64,000 nucleotides of DNA from Candidatus Villigracilaceae bacterium (GTDB lineage: Bacteria; Chloroflexota; Anaerolineae; Anaerolineales; Villigracilaceae): assembly GCA_026645935.1 (NCBI GenBank), contig JAPKMP010000017.1:27755-91754 (forward strand), in the 5' to 3' direction. Made by a program: the position numbers and the translations under genes. The notes under the pieces are model-generated. The model saw only the letters and a program-made list of their open reading frames with translations, had not been told where the DNA came from and did no database searches. This document shows positions 25,434-34,189 of this stretch, piece by piece (positions within the stretch are counted from its first letter, which is position 1; each line of letters opens with the position of its first letter).

Positions 25434-25455
25434 TTTCGTTTCACGTGAAACGAAA
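25434..25455. promoter_or_regulatory. parS-like palindrome 2
   Basis: A perfect 22-base palindrome whose central 14 bases GTTTCACGTGAAAC are identical to the core of the ParB consensus. It directly precedes the GAAAGGAA ribosome-binding region of the DUF4177 gene, 723 bases from site 1. Confidence 0.65.
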
Positions 25456-25467
25456 GGAACCCTTAGA

Positions 25468-25692
25468 ATGAACGACGAACTCAAAAAATGGGAATATCGC
25501 GTGCTGACCATAGGCAGCATCTTCGGCACCAAGGACGAGGCGATCGAAGCCACATTGAACGAATGGGGCGAGGAAGGCTGGGAAGCCACGAACGTATACA
25601 CGCCTGAAAACAGCGGCAAAGTGACCATTGTGGCGAAACGCCCGCTAACGCGCGAGACGATGCGCAGGCGCTCGATGCCGCAGACGTTTTGA
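25468..25692 (+). CDS. DUF4177-like small protein
   Basis: 74 residues, with KKWEYRVLTIGS at the start and LNEWGEEGWEATNVYTP in the middle, the usual DUF4177 features. Soluble, basic C terminus (RETMRRRSMPQTF). Fourth gene of the operon; the function of the family is not known. Confidence 0.82.
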   Translation: MNDELKKWEYRVLTIGSIFGTKDEAIEATLNEWGEEGWEATNVYTPENSGKVTIVAKRPLTRETMRRRSMPQTF

Positions 25693-25702
25693 GGATACCC
25701 AA

Positions 25703-26503
25703 ATGCTTGAAACCATGCTGGTCATCAATTTTCTGGGGATGATCGTCATCCCCATCCTTGCTGGTTTTTACTTTGCGCGGAAGTTCAAACTCTCCTGGAA
25801 GTTGTTCCTCGCAGGCGGATTGACCTTCATCGCTTCTCAAATCCTGCACATCCCGCTTGTGCTCGCGTTGACGCCGACATTTCAAACCTGGGGAATGATC
25901 GCATATGCGGCGATACTGGGATTTCTGGCGGGATTATTCGAGGAGACCGCGCGTTATATTCTATTCAAGTACATTCTGAAGAATCGTAAAACCTGGAACG
26001 AAGGCGTTTATGTCGGCGTCGGCCACGGCGGGATGGAGGCGATTCTGCTCGGCATCGCCGTCGCGTTGACCTTCGTCAATATGATGGCGTATCGCAATAT
26101 TGATCTGGCAACGGTGCCAAGCATCCCGCCGGAACAACTCGAATTGGCAAAACAACAGGTCCAAGCGTACTGGTCCACGCCGCCATATCTCGCGATCCTT
26201 GGAGTCGTGGAACGCATCTTCTCGATGTGTTTGCATGTGTCGCTATCGGTTATGGTGTTGTTTGGATTGGTGCGCATGAAAGCGCATTGGTTTTGGCTGG
26301 CGGTCTTGTGGCATGCAGCCGTGGATGGAGTTGCAGTTTATCTTGGTCAGCGTCTGAGCCCGCTGGCGGTGGAAGGTGTCATCGCAGTGTTCGCCGCCAT
26401 CAGTATATGGATTACGTTGTGGATGAAGCCAAAGTTTGTGATGATAAATATCGAGGCGGAGAAACCACCTGAAGTGGCGGGACAGGGAACAGGTCGGGAA
26501 TGA
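25703..26503 (+). CDS. YhfC-family glutamic-type intramembrane protease
   Basis: 266 residues with seven or eight helices. The catalytic features are FEETARY (Glu80-Glu81) and GHGGMEA (residues 107-113); a WHAAVDG histidine follows near the C terminus. Related to CPBP/Rce1-like intramembrane proteases. Last gene of the operon, starting 10 bases after the DUF4177 gene. May process a membrane substrate linked to the SPFH or SdpI-like proteins; that link is inferred from context. Confidence 0.85.
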   Translation: MLETMLVINFLGMIVIPILAGFYFARKFKLSWKLFLAGGLTFIASQILHIPLVLALTPTFQTWGMIAYAAILGFLAGLFEETARYILFKYILKNRKTWNEGVYVGVGHGGMEAILLGIAVALTFVNMMAYRNIDLATVPSIPPEQLELAKQQVQAYWSTPPYLAILGVVERIFSMCLHVSLSVMVLFGLVRMKAHWFWLAVLWHAAVDGVAVYLGQRLSPLAVEGVIAVFAAISIWITLWMKPKFVMINIEAEKPPEVAGQGTGRE

Positions 26504-26542
26504 TGCGGTACATTGAATAGAACAAATGTTCTGTTTTGTTGC

Positions 26543-26573
26543 AAAAAAATTTGGGCGATGGTGAGTCGCCCAA
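26543..26573 (-). terminator. Terminator after dnaN
   Basis: On the minus strand TTGGGCGA / TCGCCCAA stem followed by a run of seven T. It lies between the convergent YhfC gene and dnaN. Confidence 0.85.
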
Positions 26574-26579
26574 TTTATA

Positions 26580-27713
26580 TTATCCCAAATGCATCGGCAT
26601 GATGACATGCAGGAAGTTGTCATCGCCCACCGGCTTGACCACGCCCGGCGCATTTTGCGCTGTTGTTTCCAATGCCACGTTCGGTGTTTTGATGACTTCC
26701 AATGCTTCGCGCAGAAACTTGACATTGAACGCGATCAACACGCCGCCGCCGTCAACCGTCGCTTCGACGATGGTCTCGTTCTTGCCGGTCTCTTCCGAGG
26801 TCGCGGAAATTTCCACCTCGCTCGGCTGCATTTCGCCGTTGGCCTGTTTGATGTCCAGCCGCGCCACGTTCGAACCTTCGCGCGCGAAGATCTCCGCCTG
26901 TTTGCAGGCTTTGAGCAAAGCCGCCGTCGAGACCAAAGTGCGCGATTTGTAATTGCGCGGAATGATCTGATGATAATCGGGGAATGTGCCGTCGATCAAT
27001 TGCGATACCACTTCCACATCTTTTACGCGGAATAAAACTTGTCCGCGTTGTTTGGGCACGACCATATAGATGGGCTCTTCGGGATCGTGCGCCACACGCG
27101 CCAATTCGTTCAACGCACGCGCGGGGATGATGATGTTAATCGAGTCTTTCACCGAATGTGCAAGCTGGCCTTTTCGCACCGAAAGACGGAAGCCGTCCGC
27201 TGCAGCCATCGTGACCTTATCTTTTTCCACGTTCATCAACACACCCATCAGCACCGGGCGGGCTTCATCGGTCGAAGCGGCAAACACGACCTGCTGGATC
27301 ATTTCTTTAAAATCCGCCACGTTCAATTGCACGGCATCCTTCATCTCCGGTGTGGGCATCGGTGGGAATTCCTGTGCATCGATGCACTTGATATCGTTGT
27401 TCGACGAGCCGCACTTCACATGCAGGTTTTGAGTCTTCACATCCAAAGAAAGCTGCACCTGGTCTCCCGGGAGGGTGTTCACGAGATCGTAAAATGTCCG
27501 CGCCGGGACGGTGGTCGAGCCGTTCTCGTCGATGCGCGCTGGAATCCAGCAAGTGATTCCCAATTCCAAATTGGTGGCAGAAAGCCGCAGGCGGCCCTCG
27601 TCGGTTGCAATCAAAATGTTCGATAAAACAGGCAGGGTACTGCGCGAGGAAACCGCGCGCGAAACAGTGCTCAGACCACGGGCCAGATTCTCTTGAAGGA
27701 CAGTCACTTTCAT
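26580..27713 (-). CDS. dnaN: DNA polymerase III sliding clamp (beta subunit)
   Basis: 377 residues, the usual three-domain clamp: VLQENLARGLSTVSRAVSSRSTLPVLSN at the N terminus, NVADFKEMIQQVVFAASTDEARPVL in domain 2, ending MHVIMPMHLG-like (HVIMPMHLG). Tethers DNA polymerase III to DNA. Frequently lies near the origin; here it is not adjacent to dnaA, which is not in the window, but the candidate oriC is about 20 kb away. Confidence 0.97.
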   Translation of the reverse strand: MKVTVLQENLARGLSTVSRAVSSRSTLPVLSNILIATDEGRLRLSATNLELGITCWIPARIDENGSTTVPARTFYDLVNTLPGDQVQLSLDVKTQNLHVKCGSSNNDIKCIDAQEFPPMPTPEMKDAVQLNVADFKEMIQQVVFAASTDEARPVLMGVLMNVEKDKVTMAAADGFRLSVRKGQLAHSVKDSINIIIPARALNELARVAHDPEEPIYMVVPKQRGQVLFRVKDVEVVSQLIDGTFPDYHQIIPRNYKSRTLVSTAALLKACKQAEIFAREGSNVARLDIKQANGEMQPSEVEISATSEETGKNETIVEATVDGGGVLIAFNVKFLREALEVIKTPNVALETTAQNAPGVVKPVGDDNFLHVIMPMHLG

Positions 27714-27770
27714 GGTGCGCCTCGCTTGATGGGTTGCAATTTTTTCAAAAGTATATCATTAAGAAACAAG

Positions 27771-27795
27771 CAGGTCACGCGTATTGCGTGACCTG
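27771..27795 (-). terminator. Hairpin terminator after the DUF5671 gene
   Basis: Perfect ten-base stem CAGGTCACGC / GCGTGACCTG with a five-base loop, then CTTGTTTCTT on the minus strand. Confidence 0.7.
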
Positions 27796-27801
27796 TTCAA
27801 A

Positions 27802-29715
27802 TCAGAACCCTGTCACCAGTGAAATCCCGAACATCAACAACCCGAACAACAACTGGCATGCGAACAGTGCTGCGAACACATATGCCACATACGTCCATAT
27901 GGAATTCGTCCGTTTGGAGGATTGCAGGCGGAGGTCCTGCCCTTCCGCCAGGGATTTTGCCGTATCCGCCGCCTGCTCAAGATCATTCATCCAAAACACG
28001 CCCGCCGCCTCATCGCTGACGATGAGCTTGTTCCCGTTAAACGACCGAATCCACGCCTCGACGCTTTGCGGCGTATTCACGGCCATCGAACCGGGCAGAA
28101 TGACCACGTCTGCTTTTAGATCGCCGGGGATATGTTCATCGACCTTCAATACTGTGACGGGAACACTCGTCGCGCGTTTTGCAAAGGTGGATTTCACACT
28201 TTCGCCGAACCTGCCATCCTGGTCGAAGACAAGCACGTGGTATTGCGACTGTTTTTCCGCGAGCACGTCAGAGCGGGCAGACCCATCCTTGCGCAAGGCT
28301 GTCAGATGATATGCCAGCAAAACGACGAATACGATCAATGCAGTCAGTTCATTGAGAGTATCCCGCAGCAACGAGCCGGTTTCCACACCCAGCGCCGCAT
28401 TGATCAGATTGAATACCAGCATCCCCGCTGTCACCATCCCGCCGATGACGGAAGCGAACAACACAAGATACAAGTAAGACTTGCGGACAATCGAACGACG
28501 CGCGTGATCGCCCAAATCGTTGTTCTCCAATGCGCGTATTTGTGAAGTCTGCCAGGTCAGCAGCCAGACAGGCAATCCAACCGCCAGCGTGGCTATGGAG
28601 CCGGAAAATGGTTCGACGATCCCACTCGTGCTCAGGTAACTGAAACCCAACACGAGATCGATCAGGACGGAGAAGAGCGAGATCAAACCCGTCACCGTCG
28701 CGGCAAGACCAAGGAAAGACAGGATGTAGTCGTAGAGTCTCCGTTTGCCTTCGCGGCGCGGAGGGTTTTCGTCGAACGAAAATTGATTATTGAGCCACTT
28801 GCCGTAATATGCCCAGATCACGCCCAGCGGCACGCCGATGGAAATGGGTCCGCCAAGCTGGTGCACAAATTCCAGCCAAGATCCGCCTTCGCCTAGCACC
28901 TGCAAAAGGATGAGATAGATCAGGTTTCCACCTGCGATGAGGGTAACGATCACGCCGCCGAGAGTCAATAAGTAGAGAAGCCCCAGGCGAAGATAAGACT
29001 CTCTTTCAGCGGAATCAGGCAGCGCGTCCTGCAGGAGCCGCCAGGAGTAATACCAGATCGGTGAGCCGATCAGCATCAAGGCAATCGCATTGACGGCCGT
29101 CTCCCGTCCAATATCCCCAAGCACGGCAGTTGGGAAGGTGAACACGTAACTCAGTGCTTGTTGAATGCCATAGACAACCAGTAACAATCCGTACAATACC
29201 CAGATGAAACGATAGAGACGGCGAATCTCGGAAAAATTTTCCGGGTCCGGGACGCCCGACCAACTGGCTTTGAGGACATTCCAGAAATAAGCGGCGATGA
29301 GCAAATTGACGACAATGGCAAGCAGATTATCCACCCAGGTCTGGCTGCCCCCGACCACGGCGCGGTATTCCGAAAGATTCGCGGTGAATAGGATCGTGCG
29401 GTTGATGAGCGCAAGAAGATTCTGAACAACGGGAATCAACGTGCCGAGCAAAATTCCGTACAGGAAGACCGCGCGAATGCTTGCGGACCATTCCTCCGAA
29501 TCCGACGCGGAAACACGCTGCGCCCAAAACCAATGAATGAGAAAGATCGGCACGCCCACGAAAATGAGCGCCAATGCGGATGCCAGATTGGAGGCGTTGT
29601 TGGATATCTCCTGCGTATTGAAGATCGAACGCAACAGACCGATGATGCCCCACAGCACAACTTCGATGCTGATGAAGGCGACGGCATAAAAATAAAGTCG
29701 GCGGATGGTTTTCAT
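27802..29715 (-). CDS. Large DUF5671-repeat membrane protein
   Basis: 637 residues with about sixteen hydrophobic segments, arranged as four repeats of roughly 130 residues each; repeats share a YRFIWVLYGLLLVVYGIQQALSY-like helix and a GLPVWLLTWQTSQ / GVPIFLIHWFWAQR / GSPIWYYSWRLLQD motif that ends each unit. After the last repeat there is a soluble segment (LVFDQDGRFGESVKSTFAK) and a final anchor. The DUF5671 family is typical of Chloroflexota; function unknown. Confidence 0.8.
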   Translation of the reverse strand: MKTIRRLYFYAVAFISIEVVLWGIIGLLRSIFNTQEISNNASNLASALALIFVGVPIFLIHWFWAQRVSASDSEEWSASIRAVFLYGILLGTLIPVVQNLLALINRTILFTANLSEYRAVVGGSQTWVDNLLAIVVNLLIAAYFWNVLKASWSGVPDPENFSEIRRLYRFIWVLYGLLLVVYGIQQALSYVFTFPTAVLGDIGRETAVNAIALMLIGSPIWYYSWRLLQDALPDSAERESYLRLGLLYLLTLGGVIVTLIAGGNLIYLILLQVLGEGGSWLEFVHQLGGPISIGVPLGVIWAYYGKWLNNQFSFDENPPRREGKRRLYDYILSFLGLAATVTGLISLFSVLIDLVLGFSYLSTSGIVEPFSGSIATLAVGLPVWLLTWQTSQIRALENNDLGDHARRSIVRKSYLYLVLFASVIGGMVTAGMLVFNLINAALGVETGSLLRDTLNELTALIVFVVLLAYHLTALRKDGSARSDVLAEKQSQYHVLVFDQDGRFGESVKSTFAKRATSVPVTVLKVDEHIPGDLKADVVILPGSMAVNTPQSVEAWIRSFNGNKLIVSDEAAGVFWMNDLEQAADTAKSLAEGQDLRLQSSKRTNSIWTYVAYVFAALFACQLLFGLLMFGISLVTGF

Positions 29716-29726
29716 AAATATCTTTC

Positions 29727-29767
29727 CGTCATTGCGGGGACGGCGATCCTTGGCACTCGCAATGACA
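29727..29767. repeat. Short copy of the TGTCATTGCGAGG repeat
   Basis: Begins CGTCATTGCGGGG and ends CTCGCAATGACA; a 40-base, internally deleted member of the family at 20425-20516. Confidence 0.65.
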
Positions 29768-29772
29768 CGATG

Positions 29773-30246
29773 TTAGGGTTTATACGGCTCCTGGTACCAG
29801 TTGTAATCCCAAAAACTGTACGGCATGGAACTGACCTTCCACTTGCCGCCCTGTTCCACAAGCAGGGCACGGTCGGGCGAACCGGTGCGGGTGGTGAACG
29901 GATCGCTGTACGAATAATAGATCGTCAATTCCACGACCGCCTCATCGCCGTGAATCTCCGCTTCGCCCACATCCAGCCCGGTATTCCCCGGGTTGACCAT
30001 GCCGTTCAAAAAGGATTGGCGGAAATCTTCATAGGTGGGTTTGTATTTCAGATCGGCAAGGTAACCGTAAGCCTTTTCGTAATCCTTCTCGAGCACAGCG
30101 AGGACATAATTGTGCGCCACGCCTTCGGGCGAATCTTCGGGAAGATAGTCGCGCCTGTCCTGCCGGGTGAAGAAGAGCGCCAATGCCAAAAAGACCAGCG
30201 CACCGACGCCGATAAGAATGCCGGTAAGAAATTTATCCTGTTTCAT
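29773..30246 (-). CDS. Anchored NTF2-like protein of unknown function
   Basis: 157 residues from ATG 30246. One N-terminal membrane anchor (LTGILIGVGALVFLALALFF) then an extracytoplasmic domain SPEGVAHNYVLAVLEKDYEKAYGYL ... GKWKVSSMPYSFWDY. The pattern of helices followed by curved strands with WKV near the end fits the NTF2-like DUF4878 type. Upstream of the DUF5671 gene on the same strand. Confidence 0.78.
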   Translation of the reverse strand: MKQDKFLTGILIGVGALVFLALALFFTRQDRRDYLPEDSPEGVAHNYVLAVLEKDYEKAYGYLADLKYKPTYEDFRQSFLNGMVNPGNTGLDVGEAEIHGDEAVVELTIYYSYSDPFTTRTGSPDRALLVEQGGKWKVSSMPYSFWDYNWYQEPYKP

Positions 30247-30462
30247 GAGAGAGCCTCCGCATTTAACTTTACCCCAAAATAGACCGGCAAAACGATTCAA
30301 AAGTTCCCTCCTGTGGATGGGACTCTGCAAAAATCAATCACGGTATACTTGGCTGACCTTTTGGTGCAAGAGAAAAATGCCTGTATCCGCGCCGGGTGTG
30401 ACCAAAGAATATCATCGCCTCACCCAGAGCAATTGCAGCCTTCCATGTCTTTTGGAGGAACC

Positions 30463-30933
30463 ATGAAATTGAAAAGAATCATTGTAGCAATTTCCATCCT
30501 TGCCCTTGCCGCGCTCGCCTGCCAGACCCTTCTCCCAACGGCGGAGCCGGTTGCGGCTCCAACCCAACCTTCTCAATTCCAAAATAACAACGCGCCCCAA
30601 ACCGAGGACGACGTTCCCCGGATCGGCGTCAAAGAGGCAAAAGCCGCCGTGGACTCAGGTCAAGCCATTCTGGTGGATGTGAGAGGCGCGGATATCTTTG
30701 CCGAGCAACATGCAGCCGGCGCGATGTCGATCCCATTGGATATTTTCGAGTACGACATTGCCAGCATATCGCTCGAAAAAGAGCAATGGATCATCACCTA
30801 CTGCACCTGACCGAACGAACATACGAGCGCCCGTGCGGCGTTCCTTCTCCTGCACAACGGTTATGAAAAAGTGGAAGCCCTGCTCGGCGGACTCCAAGCC
30901 TGGATGGATGCCGGTTATCCCCTCGAACCTTAA
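30463..30933 (+). CDS. Rhodanese lipoprotein with in-frame TGA at the catalytic Cys position (candidate selenoprotein)
   Basis: Begins at ATG 30463 with GGAGG upstream. Residues 1-20 are a lipoprotein signal (ISILALAALACQT). A rhodanese domain follows: VPRIGVKEAKAAVDSGQAIL, VDVRGADIFAEQHAAGAMSIP, then WIITYCT, TGA (codon 116, 30808-30810) and, in the same frame, PNEHTSARAAFLLLHNGY, GGLQAWMDAGYPLEP and TAA at 30931. Counting back from the conserved S-x-x-A-A helix, TGA falls exactly at the persulfide-forming cysteine. So either it is decoded as selenocysteine or the gene has a fresh Cys-to-stop mutation. The next gene starts 2 bases after TAA, which favours readthrough. If TGA is a stop, a 115-residue truncated protein results. 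Confidence 0.75.
30811..30843 (+). promoter_or_regulatory. Candidate bacterial SECIS hairpin after the TGA
   Basis: Hand fold: ACG (30823-30825) pairs with CGT (30839-30841), a small internal loop, then CGC (30828-30830) with GCG (30835-30837) and a CCGT apical loop whose G lies 23 bases after TGA. This position is within the range for bacterial SECIS elements. An alternative GAACG / CGTTC stem is also possible. Weak evidence on its own. Confidence 0.4.
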
Positions 30934-30935
30934 CG

Positions 30936-31250
30936 ATGAAAAACGCGCCTCGAGTCACGCCCTGGCCTGATTCAACGCCTCCAACCCGCGCCGCGCTCTG
31001 GCAGTTGATGGTGGAAGAAGGTCTCGACCCATACGCCTGGTCGAATGGACCATTCGATATCTATTCCGCTCACTCGCACAGTTTTGATAAAGTGATCTAT
31101 GTCGTGCAGGGCAGCATCACCTTCGGCTTGCCCGAACTGAATCAGTCGCTGATATTGAAGGCAGGCGATAAATTGGATTTACCCGCCGGGGTTGTACATG
31201 ACGCGCATGTCGGCGAGGAAGGCGTGGTCTGCTTGGAAGGGCATAAATAA
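30936..31250 (+). CDS. Cupin-domain protein
   Basis: 104 residues. Single cupin barrel: SAHSHSFDKVIYVVQGSITFGL (motif 1 with two histidines and the later glycine) and AGDKLDLPAGVVHDAHVGEEG (motif 2 with histidine). Metal binding is plausible. Starts 2 bases after the TAA of the rhodanese gene and has no clear ribosome-binding site of its own, so its translation probably depends on ribosomes finishing the rhodanese frame. Confidence 0.85.
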   Translation: MKNAPRVTPWPDSTPPTRAALWQLMVEEGLDPYAWSNGPFDIYSAHSHSFDKVIYVVQGSITFGLPELNQSLILKAGDKLDLPAGVVHDAHVGEEGVVCLEGHK

Positions 31251-31252
31251 GC

Positions 31253-31282
31253 TGTATGGGCGATGTTTGCATCGCCCATACA
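31253..31282. repeat. Short palindromic repeat or terminator
   Basis: Arms TGTATGGGCGAT / ATCGCCCATACA with a six-base loop. Lies between the convergent cupin and acyl-CoA dehydrogenase genes and may end both transcripts, although there is only a weak T-tract. Confidence 0.6.
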
Positions 31283-31285
31283 TAT

Positions 31286-32485
31286 TTACGAAAACGCCTG
31301 AATACCTGTCTGCGCCCTGCCGAGAATCAACGCATGGATATCGTGCGTGCCTTCGTAGGTATTGACCGCTTCAAGATTCATCACATGACGGATGACGTGA
31401 TACTCATCTGAAACGCCGTTGCCGCCGAGCATGTCTCGCGCCACCCGTGCTATCTCCAGCGCTTTGCCGCAGGAATTGCGTTTGACAAGCGAGATCATTT
31501 CGGGGGAGGATTTGTCTTCATCGATCAAACGTCCCACACGCAATGCGCCCTGCAAACCCAGCGTAATTTCCGTCATCATGTTCGCCAGCTTCAACTGAAT
31601 GATCTGGTTCGCCGCGAGCGGACGCCCAAACTGCGGGCGATCCAGCGTATACTGCCGCGCCGCGTGCCAGCAAAATTCCGCTGCACCGAGCGCGCCCCAG
31701 GCGATGCCGTAACGCGCCTTGTTCAAACACCCGAACGGACCTTTCAAGCCCTTGACTTCAGGGAAAATATTCTCTTCTGGAACAAACACTTCGTCCATCA
31801 CGATCTCGCCGGTTGAACTGGCGCGCAAGCTGAACTTGCCTTCGATCTTCGGCGCCGATAAGCCCTTCATCCCCTTCTCTAAAATAAAACCGCGAATCTC
31901 GCCTTCGCTCTTTCCGCCGTCCTCGGCGGGAAGCTTGGCCCAAACCACAAAGACATCCGCTATCGGGGAGTTGGTGATCCACATCTTGTTGCCATGCAGG
32001 ATATAACCGCCATCCACTTTTTTGGCACGGCTTTCCATGCTGGCCGGATCGCTTCCATGGTTCGGCTCGGTCAATCCAAAACAACCCACAAGTTCTCCGC
32101 TGGCGAGTTTTGGAAGATATTTTTTTCGTTGTTCCTCCGTGCCATAGGTGAAGATCGGATACATCACCAGCGAACTTTGCACGCTCATGGCGGAACGATA
32201 GCCGCTATCCACGCGCTCCACTTCGCGGGCGATCAAACCGTAGGCGACATGATTCAACCCCGCGCCGCCGTATTCTTCGGGGATGGTCGAGCCGAGGAAA
32301 CCCATCACGCCCATTTCGTCCATGATCTCGCGGTGGAAGATTTCCTTGCGGTTCGCTTCGAGGATGCGCGGCATGAGCTTGTCCTGGCAATATTTGCGCG
32401 CCGCATCACGGATCATGCGCTCTTCGTCGGTCAGTTGATTGTTGAACAAAAAGGGATCATCCCATTTGAAGGTTTGTTTGGACAT
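31286..32485 (-). CDS. Acyl-CoA dehydrogenase, glutaryl-CoA dehydrogenase-like
   Basis: FAD enzyme of about 399 residues. Signature segments [23 protein letters not shown] and the C-terminal [28 protein letters not shown] match glutaryl-CoA dehydrogenase (GcdH), which contains the catalytic Glu in [10 protein letters not shown]. Would oxidise and decarboxylate glutaryl-CoA from lysine or tryptophan breakdown. Start ATG 32485 ([12 protein letters not shown]). GcdH versus a short-branched acyl-CoA dehydrogenase cannot be settled without alignment. Confidence 0.9.
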   Translation of the reverse strand: MSKQTFKWDDPFLFNNQLTDEERMIRDAARKYCQDKLMPRILEANRKEIFHREIMDEMGVMGFLGSTIPEEYGGAGLNHVAYGLIAREVERVDSGYRSAMSVQSSLVMYPIFTYGTEEQRKKYLPKLASGELVGCFGLTEPNHGSDPASMESRAKKVDGGYILHGNKMWITNSPIADVFVVWAKLPAEDGGKSEGEIRGFILEKGMKGLSAPKIEGKFSLRASSTGEIVMDEVFVPEENIFPEVKGLKGPFGCLNKARYGIAWGALGAAEFCWHAARQYTLDRPQFGRPLAANQIIQLKLANMMTEITLGLQGALRVGRLIDEDKSSPEMISLVKRNSCGKALEIARVARDMLGGNGVSDEYHVIRHVMNLEAVNTYEGTHDIHALILGRAQTGIQAFS

Positions 32486-32663
32486 AAGACCTCTGGAAAG
32501 CAGGAAGTGGGCAGCGGGTCGATAAGCGCAAAATGATTGTATCAAATATCAGCGGATGAAAAACGTTGGTAGCCGAATCAGTTCACAAGTCCGGAAAGAG
32601 GCGGCAACCAAAAAGAGGACACGCCTCCCAGCGCATCCTCTTCTGTTTTCCATTTTCTGCTTG

Positions 32664-33962
32664 CTACGCCGAACCCGTCAACCAGCCGCGGAGTTCCATC
32701 GCCTTCACCACGCGGTCGATGGCGACCATGTACGCGGCATCGCGCATATAGACCTTCTCCTGCGTGCTGCGCTCGAGCACGGCATTGAAGGCGGAGGTCA
32801 TCTTGGTGTCGAGACGCCTGAGCACGGCATCCTTTTCCCAGTAATAATTGGCGTCGTTCTGCACCTGCTCGAAATACGAAGTGGTCACGCCGCCTGCGTT
32901 GCAAAGGAAGTCCGGGATGTTGAAGACGTTGTTCTTCTTGAACACTTCATCGGCTTCGGGAGTGGTGGGACCGTTGGCGCCTTCCGCCACGATGCGCACG
33001 CGTTTGGAAACCTTCTTGACCGTATCGGCGTTGATCTGGCCCTCGAGCGCGGCGGGGATCAACACATCGGCTTCGAATTCGATCCATTTATCGCCATCGC
33101 TCACATCATAACCGGCATCCTGCGCCTTCTTCTTATCGATGGTCCCGTATTCATCCACGATGGAGAGCAGGAAGCGCGGATCGATGCCGCCTTTCTTGCT
33201 GTAGGTGTAGGCTTTTTTATCGTGGCGGTCGTAACAGGAAACGCATGCGATCGTGCCGCCGAGCATTTCGGCAAAACCGATGGCTGCATATTGAGAAACA
33301 TTGCCGAAACCCTGCAGCGCGGCAACCGAGCCTTTCGGGTCGATGCCGAGATGTTTCATCGCTTCCCGCACGGTATAGATCACGCCGTAGCCGGTCGCCT
33401 CGGTGCGACCCAATGAGCCGCCGCCTCCAACAGGTTTCCCCGTGAAAACGCCGGGCGTATACTGACCGACGAGTTTGGAATATTCATCCATCATCCAGCC
33501 CATCATCTGCGGGGTCGTGCCGACATCCGGCGCGGGCACGTCGTTGCGCGGACCGATGTTCTTCCACATGGCATGCACCCAGCCGCGGCACAGGTCTTCT
33601 TTTTCCCGCAAAGTCAGCGTGGACGGATCGACAATAATGCCGCCTTTTCCGCCGCCGAGCGGAATATCTGCAACTGCGCACTTCCAGGTCATCCATGTCG
33701 CCAGGGCACGGACGGTGTCCATCGTCTCAGCCGGATGGAAGCGGATGCCGCCCTTGTTGGGTCCGCGAGCATCGTTATGCTGAACGCGGAATCCCTGGAA
33801 AACCTTGAGGGAGCCGTCTTCCATGCGCACTGGAATGCGGAAGGAATATTCGCGCATCGGCCAGCGCAACGTTTCCGCCACGCCGGGATCGAGTTTCAAT
33901 TGTTTGGCGACCGCATCGAACTGCTTCTGCGCCATTTCAAACGCGTTGATTTGTCCTGCCAT
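32664..33962 (-). CDS. gdhA: Glutamate dehydrogenase (Glu/Leu/Phe/Val family)
   Basis: 432 residues, hexameric type. Substrate-binding segment PNKGGIRFHPAETMDTVRALATWMTWKCAVADIPLGGGKGGI contains the catalytic lysine; NAD(P) domain GVIYTVREAMKHLG and VAALQGFGNVSQYAA follow. Interconverts glutamate and 2-oxoglutarate with ammonia. Next to the GcdH-like gene in the same orientation but with about 180 bases between them. It has its own promoter at 34088-34116. Confidence 0.97.
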   Translation of the reverse strand: MAGQINAFEMAQKQFDAVAKQLKLDPGVAETLRWPMREYSFRIPVRMEDGSLKVFQGFRVQHNDARGPNKGGIRFHPAETMDTVRALATWMTWKCAVADIPLGGGKGGIIVDPSTLTLREKEDLCRGWVHAMWKNIGPRNDVPAPDVGTTPQMMGWMMDEYSKLVGQYTPGVFTGKPVGGGGSLGRTEATGYGVIYTVREAMKHLGIDPKGSVAALQGFGNVSQYAAIGFAEMLGGTIACVSCYDRHDKKAYTYSKKGGIDPRFLLSIVDEYGTIDKKKAQDAGYDVSDGDKWIEFEADVLIPAALEGQINADTVKKVSKRVRIVAEGANGPTTPEADEVFKKNNVFNIPDFLCNAGGVTTSYFEQVQNDANYYWEKDAVLRRLDTKMTSAFNAVLERSTQEKVYMRDAAYMVAIDRVVKAMELRGWLTGSA

Positions 33963-34087
33963 GATTACCTCCAGAAAGGATTGTTATAGAGAAACATAAG
34001 CGGGCATCCCGGATGGATACCCGCTCCAAACAGCCTATGTGAATTTGCTGGTTCATATCGAAGAAGAATCCAGAAAACTGCCATAAA

Positions 34088-34116
34088 ACTTTACACGATT
34101 ATGACAGCACAGTCAA
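34088..34116 (-). promoter_or_regulatory. Promoter for gdhA
   Basis: On the minus strand TTGACT (34116-34111), 17-base spacer, TAAAGT (34093-34088), about 125 bases before the gdhA ATG. The 227-base gap holds nothing else obvious. Confidence 0.6.
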
Positions 34117-34189
34117 TATGACAAAAGTACGCGGATTTCCGGCAAAAAATGATGTTTTAAATAACCCGAACACCCCCAAATTGGATACG

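Noticed and set aside
32556..33416. A 286-codon plus-strand frame opposite glutamate dehydrogenase
   Set aside because: Antisense of gdhA; no start site or domain.
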